This document shows positions 57,622-64,000 of a DNA stretch of 64,000 bases, piece by piece. How positions within the stretch are numbered: position 1 is the first letter of the stretch; every line of letters starts with the position of its first letter. Origin of the DNA: Nonomuraea sediminis (GTDB lineage: Bacteria; Actinomycetota; Actinomycetes; Streptosporangiales; Streptosporangiaceae); the NCBI RefSeq assembly GCF_018531495.1, contig NZ_JAHDTI010000002.1, positions 310,001 through 374,000 of the forward strand. Reading direction: 5' to 3'. The position numbers and the translations under genes are program-made. The notes beneath the pieces are model-generated. The model was not told the origin of the DNA. It was given only the letters and a program-made list of their open reading frames with translations, and searched no databases.

Positions 57622-58400
57622 CCGCCCACCTCGATGCGCAGCTCGTCGTCGGCGGTGTAGGAGGGCCTGATGGGCACCCCGTCCACCCTGACCGAGGGAT
57701 AGTGCAGGCGGCGCCGTTTGCCGTCCACGTCGTCGAGCCTGGAGCCCAGCTTCAGCGGCCTGTCCAGCCCCTCCACCTCGAGGGTGGGCTCCCAGGTGCC
57801 CGTCTCGAGCACGTCCACGAGCGAGACCGCGGCGTGGAAGCGCACTCCTTTGACCGTAGCGGCCGTCTTCACCGTCGAGCCCGCGTCCTGCCTGCGGTGC
57901 AGGGCCAGCGTGGCCTCGTGGCGGGCGTCGTCGTCCTCCAGCCCGGTGAAGGCCAGCAGTCCCGTGACCTCGAAGCGGCCCTCGCGGAACCAGATCGCCC
58001 GCACCTCAGCCACCGGCTCGGCGTCCGCGATCTTCAACGCCAGGAATCCGTTACGCGTCCGATACGACCGGTAGGCCATGGTCCGCTGGCACAGCGCGTA
58101 GGCGTCCAGGTGGTCGAGGGAGAACCCGGGATCGATGCTGCGCAGCCGTACCTTCTTGCCGTCGTGGCGCAGGTAGGTGTCCCAGCGGCCGGCGGCGAGC
58201 TCCAGCGGCGTGAGCGAGATCGCCAGCGTGGCCTCGCGGGCCCGCGCGCCGGGCGTGCCGAGCACCACGTCGCGTTCGACGCCCGTCTGGCGGTGCCTGA
58301 GTACCAGCTCCGTGCCGTCTTCCAGCGGCTCGTCGATGGCCAGTCTCAGGGAGAGCACGTCGGCCAGCGTGACTTCCGCGTCTGTGACGACGACGCGCAT
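57618..58400 (-). CDS. Uncharacterised beta-domain protein of glycosyltransferase-associated type
   Basis: A 260-residue soluble protein with two similar beta-sandwich blocks. Each ends in a related motif: WDTYLRHDGKKVRLRSIDPG with SYRTRNGFLALKI, and LKLGSRLDDVDGKRRRLHYP with PSYTADDELRIEV. Segments of this pattern occur as linker or accessory domains in TagF/TarS-like teichoic acid glycosyltransferases. Here they form a free-standing protein coupled to a GT4 gene (4-base overlap). ATG 58400 is used; a GTG three bases earlier is possible. Role inferred: accessory subunit or polymer-binding partner. Confidence 0.68.
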   Translation of the reverse strand: MRVVVTDAEVTLADVLSLRLAIDEPLEDGTELVLRHRQTGVERDVVLGTPGARAREATLAISLTPLELAAGRWDTYLRHDGKKVRLRSIDPGFSLDHLDAYALCQRTMAYRSYRTRNGFLALKIADAEPVAEVRAIWFREGRFEVTGLLAFTGLEDDDARHEATLALHRRQDAGSTVKTAATVKGVRFHAAVSLVDVLETGTWEPTLEVEGLDRPLKLGSRLDDVDGKRRRLHYPSVRVDGVPIRPSYTADDELRIEVGG

Positions 58401-58507
58401 CACGAGCCCCCTCCCCGTCGAATGAAGCCATGCGACGTTGAGGTTACCGTGATTTTCCCGTTATGTGGATGGCAGATTTCTTGCACTTGACCCCTCTGAC
58501 GTGCGGA

Positions 58508-58534
58508 ACTCCTCCACAACGACTGTGGAGGAGT
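58508..58534. terminator. Hairpin terminator after the iron-sulfur reductase gene
   Basis: Arms ACTCCTCCACA (58508-58518) and TGTGGAGGAGT (58524-58534), perfect over 11 bases with loop ACGAC, 15 bases beyond the minus-strand stop at 58549. Confidence 0.7.
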
Positions 58535-58548
58535 CCGACTTTCAGCGG

Positions 58549-60645
58549 TCAGGAAGGGCTTTTGACCGATTTGATCAAGAGCTGGGCGACGTCCACGACC
58601 TCAAGCGACTCCTTGGCCTCGCCGTTGTTCTTCTTCTCGTTGATGGCGTCACCGAGCATCACCATGCAGAACGGGCAGGCGGTGGAAACCGTGTCAGGAT
58701 TGGTCGTCAGCGCCTCGTCGACCCGCTCGGTGTTGATGCGCTTGCCGATGCGCTCCTCCATCCACATGCGCGCGCCGCCGGCGCCGCAGCAGAAGCCGCG
58801 ATCCTTGTGCCGGTGCATTTCCTGGGTCTGGACCCCGGGCACCTTGGACATGATGTCGCGCGGCTGGGAGTAGACCTTGTTGTGGCGGCCGAGGAAGCAC
58901 GGGTCGTGGTAGGTGATCTTCTCCTCGATCGGCGTGATCGGGGTGAGCTTGCCCTCGTCGACCAGCTTGGCCAGCAGCTGCGTGTGGTGCACGACCTCGT
59001 AGGTGCCGCCGAGCTGCGGATACTCGTTGGCCAGGGTGTTGAAGCAGTGCGGGCAGGTGGCCACGATCTTCTTGACGCCCGCCTCGTTGAGCGTCTCGAT
59101 GTTCTGCTGGGCGAGCATGTTGAACAGGTACTCCATGCCCAGGCGGCGGGCCGGGTCACCGGTGCAGGCCTCCATCGGGCCGAGCACGGCGAACTTGACG
59201 CCCGCGATGTGCAGCAGCTCGGCGACGGCCTTGGTGGTCTTCTTGGCCCGGTCCTCCAGGGCGCCGGCGCAGCCGACCCAGAACAGGTACTCGGTGTCCT
59301 CGGGCATCTTCTCGTCGACCAGCTCGACCTCGAAGTCCAGCTCCTCGATCCAGTCGGCCCGCTTCATCTCGGACATGCCCCACGGGTTGCCCTTGTTCTC
59401 CAGGTTCTTCACCATCACTCCCGCCTCGGACGGGAACGACGACTCCACCATCACCTGGTAGCGGCGCATGTCGAGGATGTGGTCGATGTGCTCGATGTCC
59501 ACCGGGCACTGCTCGACGCAGGCGCCGCAGTTGGTGCACGACCAGAGCACGTCGGGGTGGATGACGCCCTCCTCGCCGACCAGCGGCTTGTCCAGCAGCG
59601 CCAGCACGTCCTCGTGCAGGTCCTCACGGGCGGCCGACAGGTACGGCGCGATCTGGAAGGCGTGGTCGCGCTGGTCGATGATGAGCATCTTGGGCGAGAG
59701 CGGCTTGTCGGTGTTCCACGCCGGGCACTGCGACTGGCAGCGGCCGCACTCGGTGCAGGAGTAGAAGTCGAGGAAGCCCTTCCAGTTGGTGTCGGCCACC
59801 TTGCCCCGGCCCAGCCGCTCCGGGTCCAGGTCCTCGTCCTCGAAGTCGACGGGCTTGCCGTCCATCCGCATCTCGGGAGCGCCGCCCAGGCCGTCGGGGC
59901 GGCGGGAGAAGAGCACGTTCAGCGGCGCGGTGAAGATGTGCAGGTGCTTGGAGTTCACCACGATGACCAGGAACACCAGCATGAAGCCGATGTGCAGCAG
60001 CAGCGCGATGCCCTCGAGCACGTCGTTGGCCGGCAGGATCTTCCCCAGCGCGAGCGAGACGAACGCGCCGTTGGAGTAGGGGAAGTGGCCGGTGGCCGCC
60101 GCGACGCCGCGGGCCAGGAACAGCGTCCAGATGATGTTGAAGATCATGAACAGGACGAGCCAGGCGCCGCCCAGGTGGGAGCCCGAGAAGCGCGACTTGC
60201 GGCCGAGCGTCTTGGGGGAGTTCTTGATGCGGATCCCGGCGAACACCAGCAGGCCGACCAGACAGGCGACCGCGATGAAGTCCTGCAGGAACCCCAGCAC
60301 GCCCCAGGTCCCGATGAGCGGGATGTGGAAGTCGGGGGTCCCGGTGATGGCGCCCTGGATGATCGCGCCGTAGGCCTCGATGTAGACGGTCAGCAGGATG
60401 AAGAACGCCCACATCACGAAGAAATGCGCGATGCCCGACGGCGTCCACTTCAGCAGCTTCTTCTGGCCGAACACCTCGACGAGCTGCGCCTTGATCTCGC
60501 CGCCGACGTTGGTCCTGGCGTATTCGACGCGCTCGGGTGCGGGTGGGCCGATGGTGGCGAGCTTGTACAGGAACAGGGCCCGTCGCCCGGCGACGGCCAC
60601 CGCCAGGACGGTCATGACGAGCCCGATGATGGCTACCCAGAGCAC
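58549..60645 (-). CDS. etfD: EtfD-like membrane iron-sulfur oxidoreductase (HdrD/GlpC family)
   Basis: A 698-residue membrane protein. Residues 1-235 hold five to six transmembrane helices of a cytochrome b-like/NarI-type domain. Residues about 290-400 carry two 4Fe-4S motifs (CTECGRCQSQCP and CTNCGACVEQCP). The C-terminal half has two CCG domains (WVGCAGAL, CPHCFN, HDPCFLGRHN, GFCCGAGGARMW). This is the architecture of mycobacterial Rv0338c (EtfD), which passes electrons from electron-transfer flavoprotein to menaquinone during fatty acid beta-oxidation. The mycobacterial protein is longer; etfBA are not in this window. A hairpin follows the stop. Confidence 0.88.
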   Translation of the reverse strand: MLWVAIIGLVMTVLAVAVAGRRALFLYKLATIGPPAPERVEYARTNVGGEIKAQLVEVFGQKKLLKWTPSGIAHFFVMWAFFILLTVYIEAYGAIIQGAITGTPDFHIPLIGTWGVLGFLQDFIAVACLVGLLVFAGIRIKNSPKTLGRKSRFSGSHLGGAWLVLFMIFNIIWTLFLARGVAAATGHFPYSNGAFVSLALGKILPANDVLEGIALLLHIGFMLVFLVIVVNSKHLHIFTAPLNVLFSRRPDGLGGAPEMRMDGKPVDFEDEDLDPERLGRGKVADTNWKGFLDFYSCTECGRCQSQCPAWNTDKPLSPKMLIIDQRDHAFQIAPYLSAAREDLHEDVLALLDKPLVGEEGVIHPDVLWSCTNCGACVEQCPVDIEHIDHILDMRRYQVMVESSFPSEAGVMVKNLENKGNPWGMSEMKRADWIEELDFEVELVDEKMPEDTEYLFWVGCAGALEDRAKKTTKAVAELLHIAGVKFAVLGPMEACTGDPARRLGMEYLFNMLAQQNIETLNEAGVKKIVATCPHCFNTLANEYPQLGGTYEVVHHTQLLAKLVDEGKLTPITPIEEKITYHDPCFLGRHNKVYSQPRDIMSKVPGVQTQEMHRHKDRGFCCGAGGARMWMEERIGKRINTERVDEALTTNPDTVSTACPFCMVMLGDAINEKKNNGEAKESLEVVDVAQLLIKSVKSPS

Positions 60646-60801
60646 GGGGTCCTCCCACAGACGACGTTGGCTGCCAGCGTACGGTCACCGGCTACGCACG
60701 CCTACGACCAGCATCCTACCGATGAGTAACTTATCGGCCGACATGTCCCAGAGTACAGAACAATGCTCTATTCCGGTACGGCAGGCCACCCGGGAGGCGG
60801 G

Positions 60802-61383
60802 CTAGACGGTGAAGTAGCGCTGGATCGTGGGAGCGAGCAACTCCACCAGGTCCTCGACGTCCGCACTGGCCAGCGGCTCGAGCTGGAGGATGTAGCGGCC
60901 TATGAGCACGCCGAACATCTGCCCGAAGGCCGCCTCGACGCGCAGGTGCGGCACCCCCAGGGTGTCGGCCACGCGGAACAGCAGCGCGCTGGTGATGAAG
61001 CTGCGGAACATGGCCGCGACCTCGTCGTTGGTCATCGCCGACCGCAGCAGCGCGAGCATCGGCTGCCGCGTCTCCGGATCGGCGGTCACGGTGAGGATCA
61101 GCCGGACGATCCGCTCGCCCACCTGCTCCCGCGGCCCCTCCAGGATCTTCGGGATCACCTCGTCGGGGTTCATCGGAAGCCGCATGGCCTCGGCGAACAT
61201 GCCCTCCTTGGTGTCGAAGTAGTGGTGCACCAGGGCCGGGTCGACCTTCGCCTCCTTGGCGATGCCGCGCACCGTGGCCTTGTCGAACCCCTTCTCGGCG
61301 AACACCCGCTTGGCGGCCTCCAGGATCTCCCCGCGCGTGTCCGCGGTGCCGGGCCGGCGGCCCGGGCGTCGCTTCACCGTCAC
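60802..61383 (-). CDS. TetR/AcrR family transcriptional regulator
   Basis: A 193-residue regulator. The helix-turn-helix is RGEILEAAKRVFAEKGFDKA and GIAKEAKVDPALVHHYFDTK. The C-terminal domain belongs to the common TetR_C_17-like kind. GTG 61383 overlaps the stop of the methyltransferase gene by four bases, so it is the third gene of a minus-strand operon with the methyltransferase and sugar isomerase-like gene. It may control the divergent region at 62942-62998. Confidence 0.87.
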   Translation of the reverse strand: MTVKRRPGRRPGTADTRGEILEAAKRVFAEKGFDKATVRGIAKEAKVDPALVHHYFDTKEGMFAEAMRLPMNPDEVIPKILEGPREQVGERIVRLILTVTADPETRQPMLALLRSAMTNDEVAAMFRSFITSALLFRVADTLGVPHLRVEAAFGQMFGVLIGRYILQLEPLASADVEDLVELLAPTIQRYFTV

Positions 61384-62135
61384 CTGCCCACCGCCAGATA
61401 CGTGTGCATCGGCACGGCCAGCAGCCCCTCGGGGAAGGCCGCGGCCAGCTCCGCGCGCCGCCGCCCGACCAGCTCGTCGGCGGCCTCGCCTGGCAGCACC
61501 GCCATGTAGGAGTGCGAGCGCAGGTCGAGCAGGAAGTCCTCGATGCCGATCATCCGGGTCCACGGCACCCAGCGCTCCTCGGCCAGGTCGAACGCGGTCG
61601 CCATGGGCGGCACCGTCCACTCCTCCAGCGCCTGGCCCCAGTAGCCGGGGCACTCTCTGGCCAGGCGGTTCTCGTACTCGGCCAGCCAGCCCGACTGGCG
61701 CGCGTCGGTGAAGTTCCAGCAGCCGGCGATGGCCCCGCCGGGACGCAGCACCCTGCGCGCCTCGGCGATCGAGGCGACCGGGTCGAGCCAGTGCCAGGAC
61801 TGCCCGTAGACCACCAGGTCGGCCACGTCGCCGTGCAGGGGCAGGGCGTTGCCGTCGGCTCGCAGGGCGGCAGCCGTACCTTCCGAGCGCGGCGAGCGGG
61901 ACCGCAGGCGGGTCAGCATCTCCGCGCCCGGGTCGATGGCGAGCACGCGCGCGCCGCGGTCCTGCAGGCCGCGCGTGAGGATGCCGGTGCCGGCGCCGAC
62001 GTCCACGACGCGGGCGCCGGACAGCGTGACGCCGGATATCTCCGACAGGGCGTCGTACATCCCGTCCGGATACCGCGGGCGGGCCGCGTCGTAGGCGTCG
62101 GCCACGTTGTCGAAGGCGCGGGAGAGCTCCGTCAT
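61380..62135 (-). CDS. Class I SAM-dependent methyltransferase
   Basis: A 251-residue methyltransferase. Motif I is [15 protein letters not shown], followed by IDPGAEML and the region [20 protein letters not shown], characteristic of the UbiE/trans-aconitate-like Methyltransf_11 group. [13 protein letters not shown] closes the core. It overlaps both neighbours by four bases (isomerase stop at 62132, TetR start at 61383). The acceptor is unknown. Confidence 0.87.
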   Translation of the reverse strand: MTELSRAFDNVADAYDAARPRYPDGMYDALSEISGVTLSGARVVDVGAGTGILTRGLQDRGARVLAIDPGAEMLTRLRSRSPRSEGTAAALRADGNALPLHGDVADLVVYGQSWHWLDPVASIAEARRVLRPGGAIAGCWNFTDARQSGWLAEYENRLARECPGYWGQALEEWTVPPMATAFDLAEERWVPWTRMIGIEDFLLDLRSHSYMAVLPGEAADELVGRRRAELAAAFPEGLLAVPMHTYLAVGR

Positions 62136-62941
62136 GCCGAGGCCGCCAGGTAGAGGCGGGCGAAGGCGAGCGCCTCGGCCAGGTCGTCGATCCGCTCGCT
62201 GCGGCTGGCCGCCTTGCGCGTGTTGATCTCCAGCACGACCAGCCCGGAGTAGCCGTTGCCCGCCAGGCGCTCCAGCATCGGCGCGCACGGCTGGTTGCCC
62301 CTGCCGGGCACCAGGTGCTCGTCCTTGTTCGACACCCCCAGCCCGTCGGCCAGGTGCAGGTGGGCCAGGCGGTCGCCGAGCTTGGTGGCCATCTCCATCG
62401 CGTCCGAGCCCGACACCGCCGTGTGCGACAGGTCAAGCGTCACGTGCGGGAAGTCGTAGTCGGTGGGGTTCCAGTCGGGCGAGTAGGGGACGACGTCGTT
62501 GCCGCGCGCCTTGAGGGGGAACATGTTCTCCACCGCGAAGACGACGCCGGTCTCGTCCTGCATCCTGGCCAGCCCGGCCTCGAAGTCGCGCGCGTAGTCG
62601 CGCTGCCAGCGGAAGGGCGGGTGCACCACCACGGTCGAGGCGCCGAGCCGCTCGGCCGCCTTCTGCGCCTTGACCAGCTTGGCCCACGGGTCGCGACCCC
62701 AGACCCGCTGCGTGACGAGCAGGCACGGCGCGTGGATGGCCAGCACGGGCACCTGGTAGTGCTCGGAGAGGCGCTCGATCACGTCGATGTCCTGGCTCAC
62801 GGGATCGGCACCGACCATGATCTCGACGCCGTCGTATCCGAGGCGCGCGGCGAGCTCGAACGCATCGGGAGTGCGTTCCGGATATACCGAAGCGGTGGAC
62901 AATGCGATCTTCGCATTGGGCACACGGATGACGTCAGCCAC
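62132..62941 (-). CDS. Sugar phosphate isomerase/epimerase family TIM-barrel protein
   Basis: A 269-residue protein of the AP-endonuclease-2-like TIM-barrel family. Metal ligand candidates are a glutamate in YDGVEIMVG, histidines in LAIHAPCLL and VVHPPFRW, and E in [18 protein letters not shown] and LEINTRK. Members include xylose-isomerase-like epimerases and inosose dehydratases. No exact substrate can be stated. It starts at GTG 62941, is first in its operon, and faces a second methyltransferase gene across 57 bases. Confidence 0.85.
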   Translation of the reverse strand: MADVIRVPNAKIALSTASVYPERTPDAFELAARLGYDGVEIMVGADPVSQDIDVIERLSEHYQVPVLAIHAPCLLVTQRVWGRDPWAKLVKAQKAAERLGASTVVVHPPFRWQRDYARDFEAGLARMQDETGVVFAVENMFPLKARGNDVVPYSPDWNPTDYDFPHVTLDLSHTAVSGSDAMEMATKLGDRLAHLHLADGLGVSNKDEHLVPGRGNQPCAPMLERLAGNGYSGLVVLEINTRKAASRSERIDDLAEALAFARLYLAASA

Positions 62942-62998
62942 GTTGCCAGCCTAAGCCGGTACGCCGTATCTGGGGCGCTACCCCTACGGTTGGGGACT

Positions 62999-63685
62999 GT
63001 GAGAGGCGTCATCCCGAGTCCGAACATCTGGAACTCGCCGCAGGTCTACGAACTGGAGAACCGCGCCGTCGACCCCGACGGGGTGGCCGACTCCGCGATG
63101 CGGGAGCTGCGGGACTGGCGGGGCGCGACCGTGCTCGACGTCGGCTGCGGCACCGGCTACCACCTTCCGGGGCTGTCCGCCGAGGCCGCGCAGGTGATCG
63201 GCGCCGAGCCGCACCGCGACCTGGTGGCGCTGGCGCGACGACGCTGCGGCGGCCTGGCGAACGTCCGGATACTTCAGAGCACCGCCCAGGACCTCCCCCT
63301 GCCGGATTCCTCGGTGGACGTCGCCATCGCCCGCTGGGCCTACTTCTTCGGCCCCGGCTGCGAGCCGGGCCTGCGCGAGCTGTCACGGGTGGTACGGCAC
63401 GGCGGCGCGGCCTTCGTGATCGACCTGGACGCCACCAGGGGCGAGTTCGGCACCTGGTTCCAGCGGACCGTGCCCGCCTACTCCCCCGCCAAGGTCGAGG
63501 CGTTCTGGTCCCAGCAGGGCTGGCAGCGCCGCGAGCTGGACCTGCGCATGACCTTCGAGCGCCGCCAGGACCTGGAGGCCGTGCTGCGCATCGAGTTCAC
63601 CCCCGAGGTGGCCGAGCAGGCGATCGCCCAGGTCAAGGGCCTGGAGCTGGCCTATCCCAACGTGCTGCGCTGGCGCCTGTTCTGA
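62999..63685 (+). CDS. Class I SAM-dependent methyltransferase
   Basis: A 228-residue methyltransferase beginning at GTG 62999. Motif I is VLDVGCGTGYHLPGLSAEA, then AEPHRDLVALARRRC and the motif LPLPDSSVDVAIARWAYFFG. It resembles UbiE-like enzymes; the C-terminal 60 residues (FERRQDLEAVLRIEFTPEVA) are family-specific and probably bind the acceptor. It has no close relation to the methyltransferase at 61380-62135 beyond the shared fold. The next gene, merR, begins 43 bases after the stop. Confidence 0.87.
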   Translation: MRGVIPSPNIWNSPQVYELENRAVDPDGVADSAMRELRDWRGATVLDVGCGTGYHLPGLSAEAAQVIGAEPHRDLVALARRRCGGLANVRILQSTAQDLPLPDSSVDVAIARWAYFFGPGCEPGLRELSRVVRHGGAAFVIDLDATRGEFGTWFQRTVPAYSPAKVEAFWSQQGWQRRELDLRMTFERRQDLEAVLRIEFTPEVAEQAIAQVKGLELAYPNVLRWRLF

Positions 63686-63689
63686 CCGC

Positions 63690-63721
63690 TTGACCTTGAC
63701 GCCGGTGTCAACGTTTACGGT
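63690..63721 (+). promoter_or_regulatory. MerR-type promoter with dyad in a 20-base spacer
   Basis: TTGACC (-35, 63690-63695) and TACGGT (-10, 63716-63721) are separated by 20 bases that hold the dyad TTGACGCCGGTGTCAA (63696-63711). This long-spacer arrangement is the hallmark of promoters twisted by MerR regulators. The -10 ends six bases before the merR ATG, so the transcript should be leaderless. Confidence 0.75.
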
Positions 63722-63727
63722 AGATGC

Positions 63728-64000
63728 ATGCGCATAGGTGAGCTGGCCGAGCGGACCGGGGTGAGCACCCGCTCGCTCCGCTACTACGAGCAGCACGGCC
63801 TGCTGTCGGCCGCGCGCGGCTCCAACGGCTACCGCGAGTACGCCGAGGACGACATCAAGCTCGTCTCGGAGATCCGCACGCTGCTCTCCTACGGCTTCAC
63901 GCTCGAGGACACCCGCCCGTTCGTGGACTGCCTGCGCGCCGGCCACGCCTCCGGCGGATCGTGCCACGAGTCCGTCGAGGTCTACCGGCGCAAGCTGGCC
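63728..64000 (+). CDS. MerR family transcriptional regulator (partial)
   Basis: The first 91 codons of a gene that continues past the window. The opening RIGELAERTGVSTRSLRYYE with HGLLSAARGSNGYREYAEDD is the MerR winged-helix. The region from 75 onward (DCLRAGHASGGSCHESVEVY) has a cysteine in a position used by some metal or redox sensors, but the effector domain is not complete, so the signal cannot be named. ATG 63728 coincides with the expected transcription start of a MerR-type promoter, suggesting leaderless translation. Confidence 0.9.
   Translation, partial: MRIGELAERTGVSTRSLRYYEQHGLLSAARGSNGYREYAEDDIKLVSEIRTLLSYGFTLEDTRPFVDCLRAGHASGGSCHESVEVYRRKLA

Noticed and set aside
58465..60729. 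Open frame of 754 codons antisense to the iron-sulfur reductase
   Set aside because: Same reason: no domain, biased composition, and the opposite strand encodes a well-conserved protein.

Overview
The window is a contiguous piece of a very GC-rich chromosome, most likely from a filamentous actinomycete. A Streptosporangiaceae-type genome such as Nonomuraea, Microbispora or Streptosporangium is my best guess, from the very high GC, frequent GTG/TTG starts, many secreted lectin-like proteins, SARP, WHG-type regulators and a Pls-type synthetase. No 16S or other taxonomic marker is present, so the genus is inference. There are no rRNA or tRNA genes, no CRISPR array and no intact transposon. I see no gene-free stretch longer than about 250 bases.

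1-5.4 kb: the end of clpX, then a membrane-embedded single-module NRPS of the epsilon-poly-lysine synthetase (Pls/PosA) family, coupled to an M1 zinc metallopeptidase. This looks like a compact locus for a cationic homo-poly-amino-acid plus a peptidase that could trim or degrade it. 5.4-12.4 kb: small regulator/enzyme and regulator/transporter units (MarR-monooxygenase, MHS transporter with an internally duplicated unknown protein, a secreted phosphoesterase preceded by a good PHO box, TetR with a drug exporter). 12.4-21.8 kb: secreted lectin and CBM proteins, a fatty acid desaturase, a glycosyltransferase, an FAD oxidase, a methyltransferase, and a MarR/DJ-1 pair with two tandem operators.

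21.8-35.4 kb: a NERD-pseudokinase protein, GNAT, a bicupin with its TetR, then a peptidase and wall area: M14 carboxypeptidase, TetR, MFS exporter, M55 D-aminopeptidase, a large SARP regulator, and two secreted wall hydrolases (M23 endopeptidase and a transglycosylase-like plus amidase protein) that share a 108-residue C-terminal module. 35.4-37.2 kb: FKBP-like lipoprotein, DUF2293 protein, HD protein and a structured IS200/IS605-like right-end relic.

37.2-47.7 kb: a ten-gene operon on the minus strand for 3-hydroxyanthranilate meta-cleavage (kynureninase, HAA dioxygenase, ACMS decarboxylase, semialdehyde dehydrogenase, RidA-type deaminase, decarboxylase, hydratase, aldolase, acylating acetaldehyde dehydrogenase, plus a lone solute-binding protein). 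It is faced by a divergent IclR regulator and should convert 3-hydroxykynurenine or 3-hydroxyanthranilate to pyruvate and acetyl-CoA. Beside iclR lies a second IS605-like relic that has removed the 5' end of a dienelactone hydrolase gene.

47.7-64 kb: AraC with a saccharopine dehydrogenase-like enzyme, VanZ, a GntR/UTRA regulator, a DivIVA-type coiled-coil protein, gamma carbonic anhydrase, CsoR, a GT4 glycosyltransferase with a partner beta-domain protein, an EtfD-like membrane iron-sulfur reductase, TetR, two methyltransferases, a sugar-phosphate isomerase family protein and the start of a MerR gene with a textbook MerR promoter. The most interesting items are the Pls/M1 locus, the two IS605-like relics, the NERD-pseudokinase, the paired wall hydrolases and several well-formed operators.
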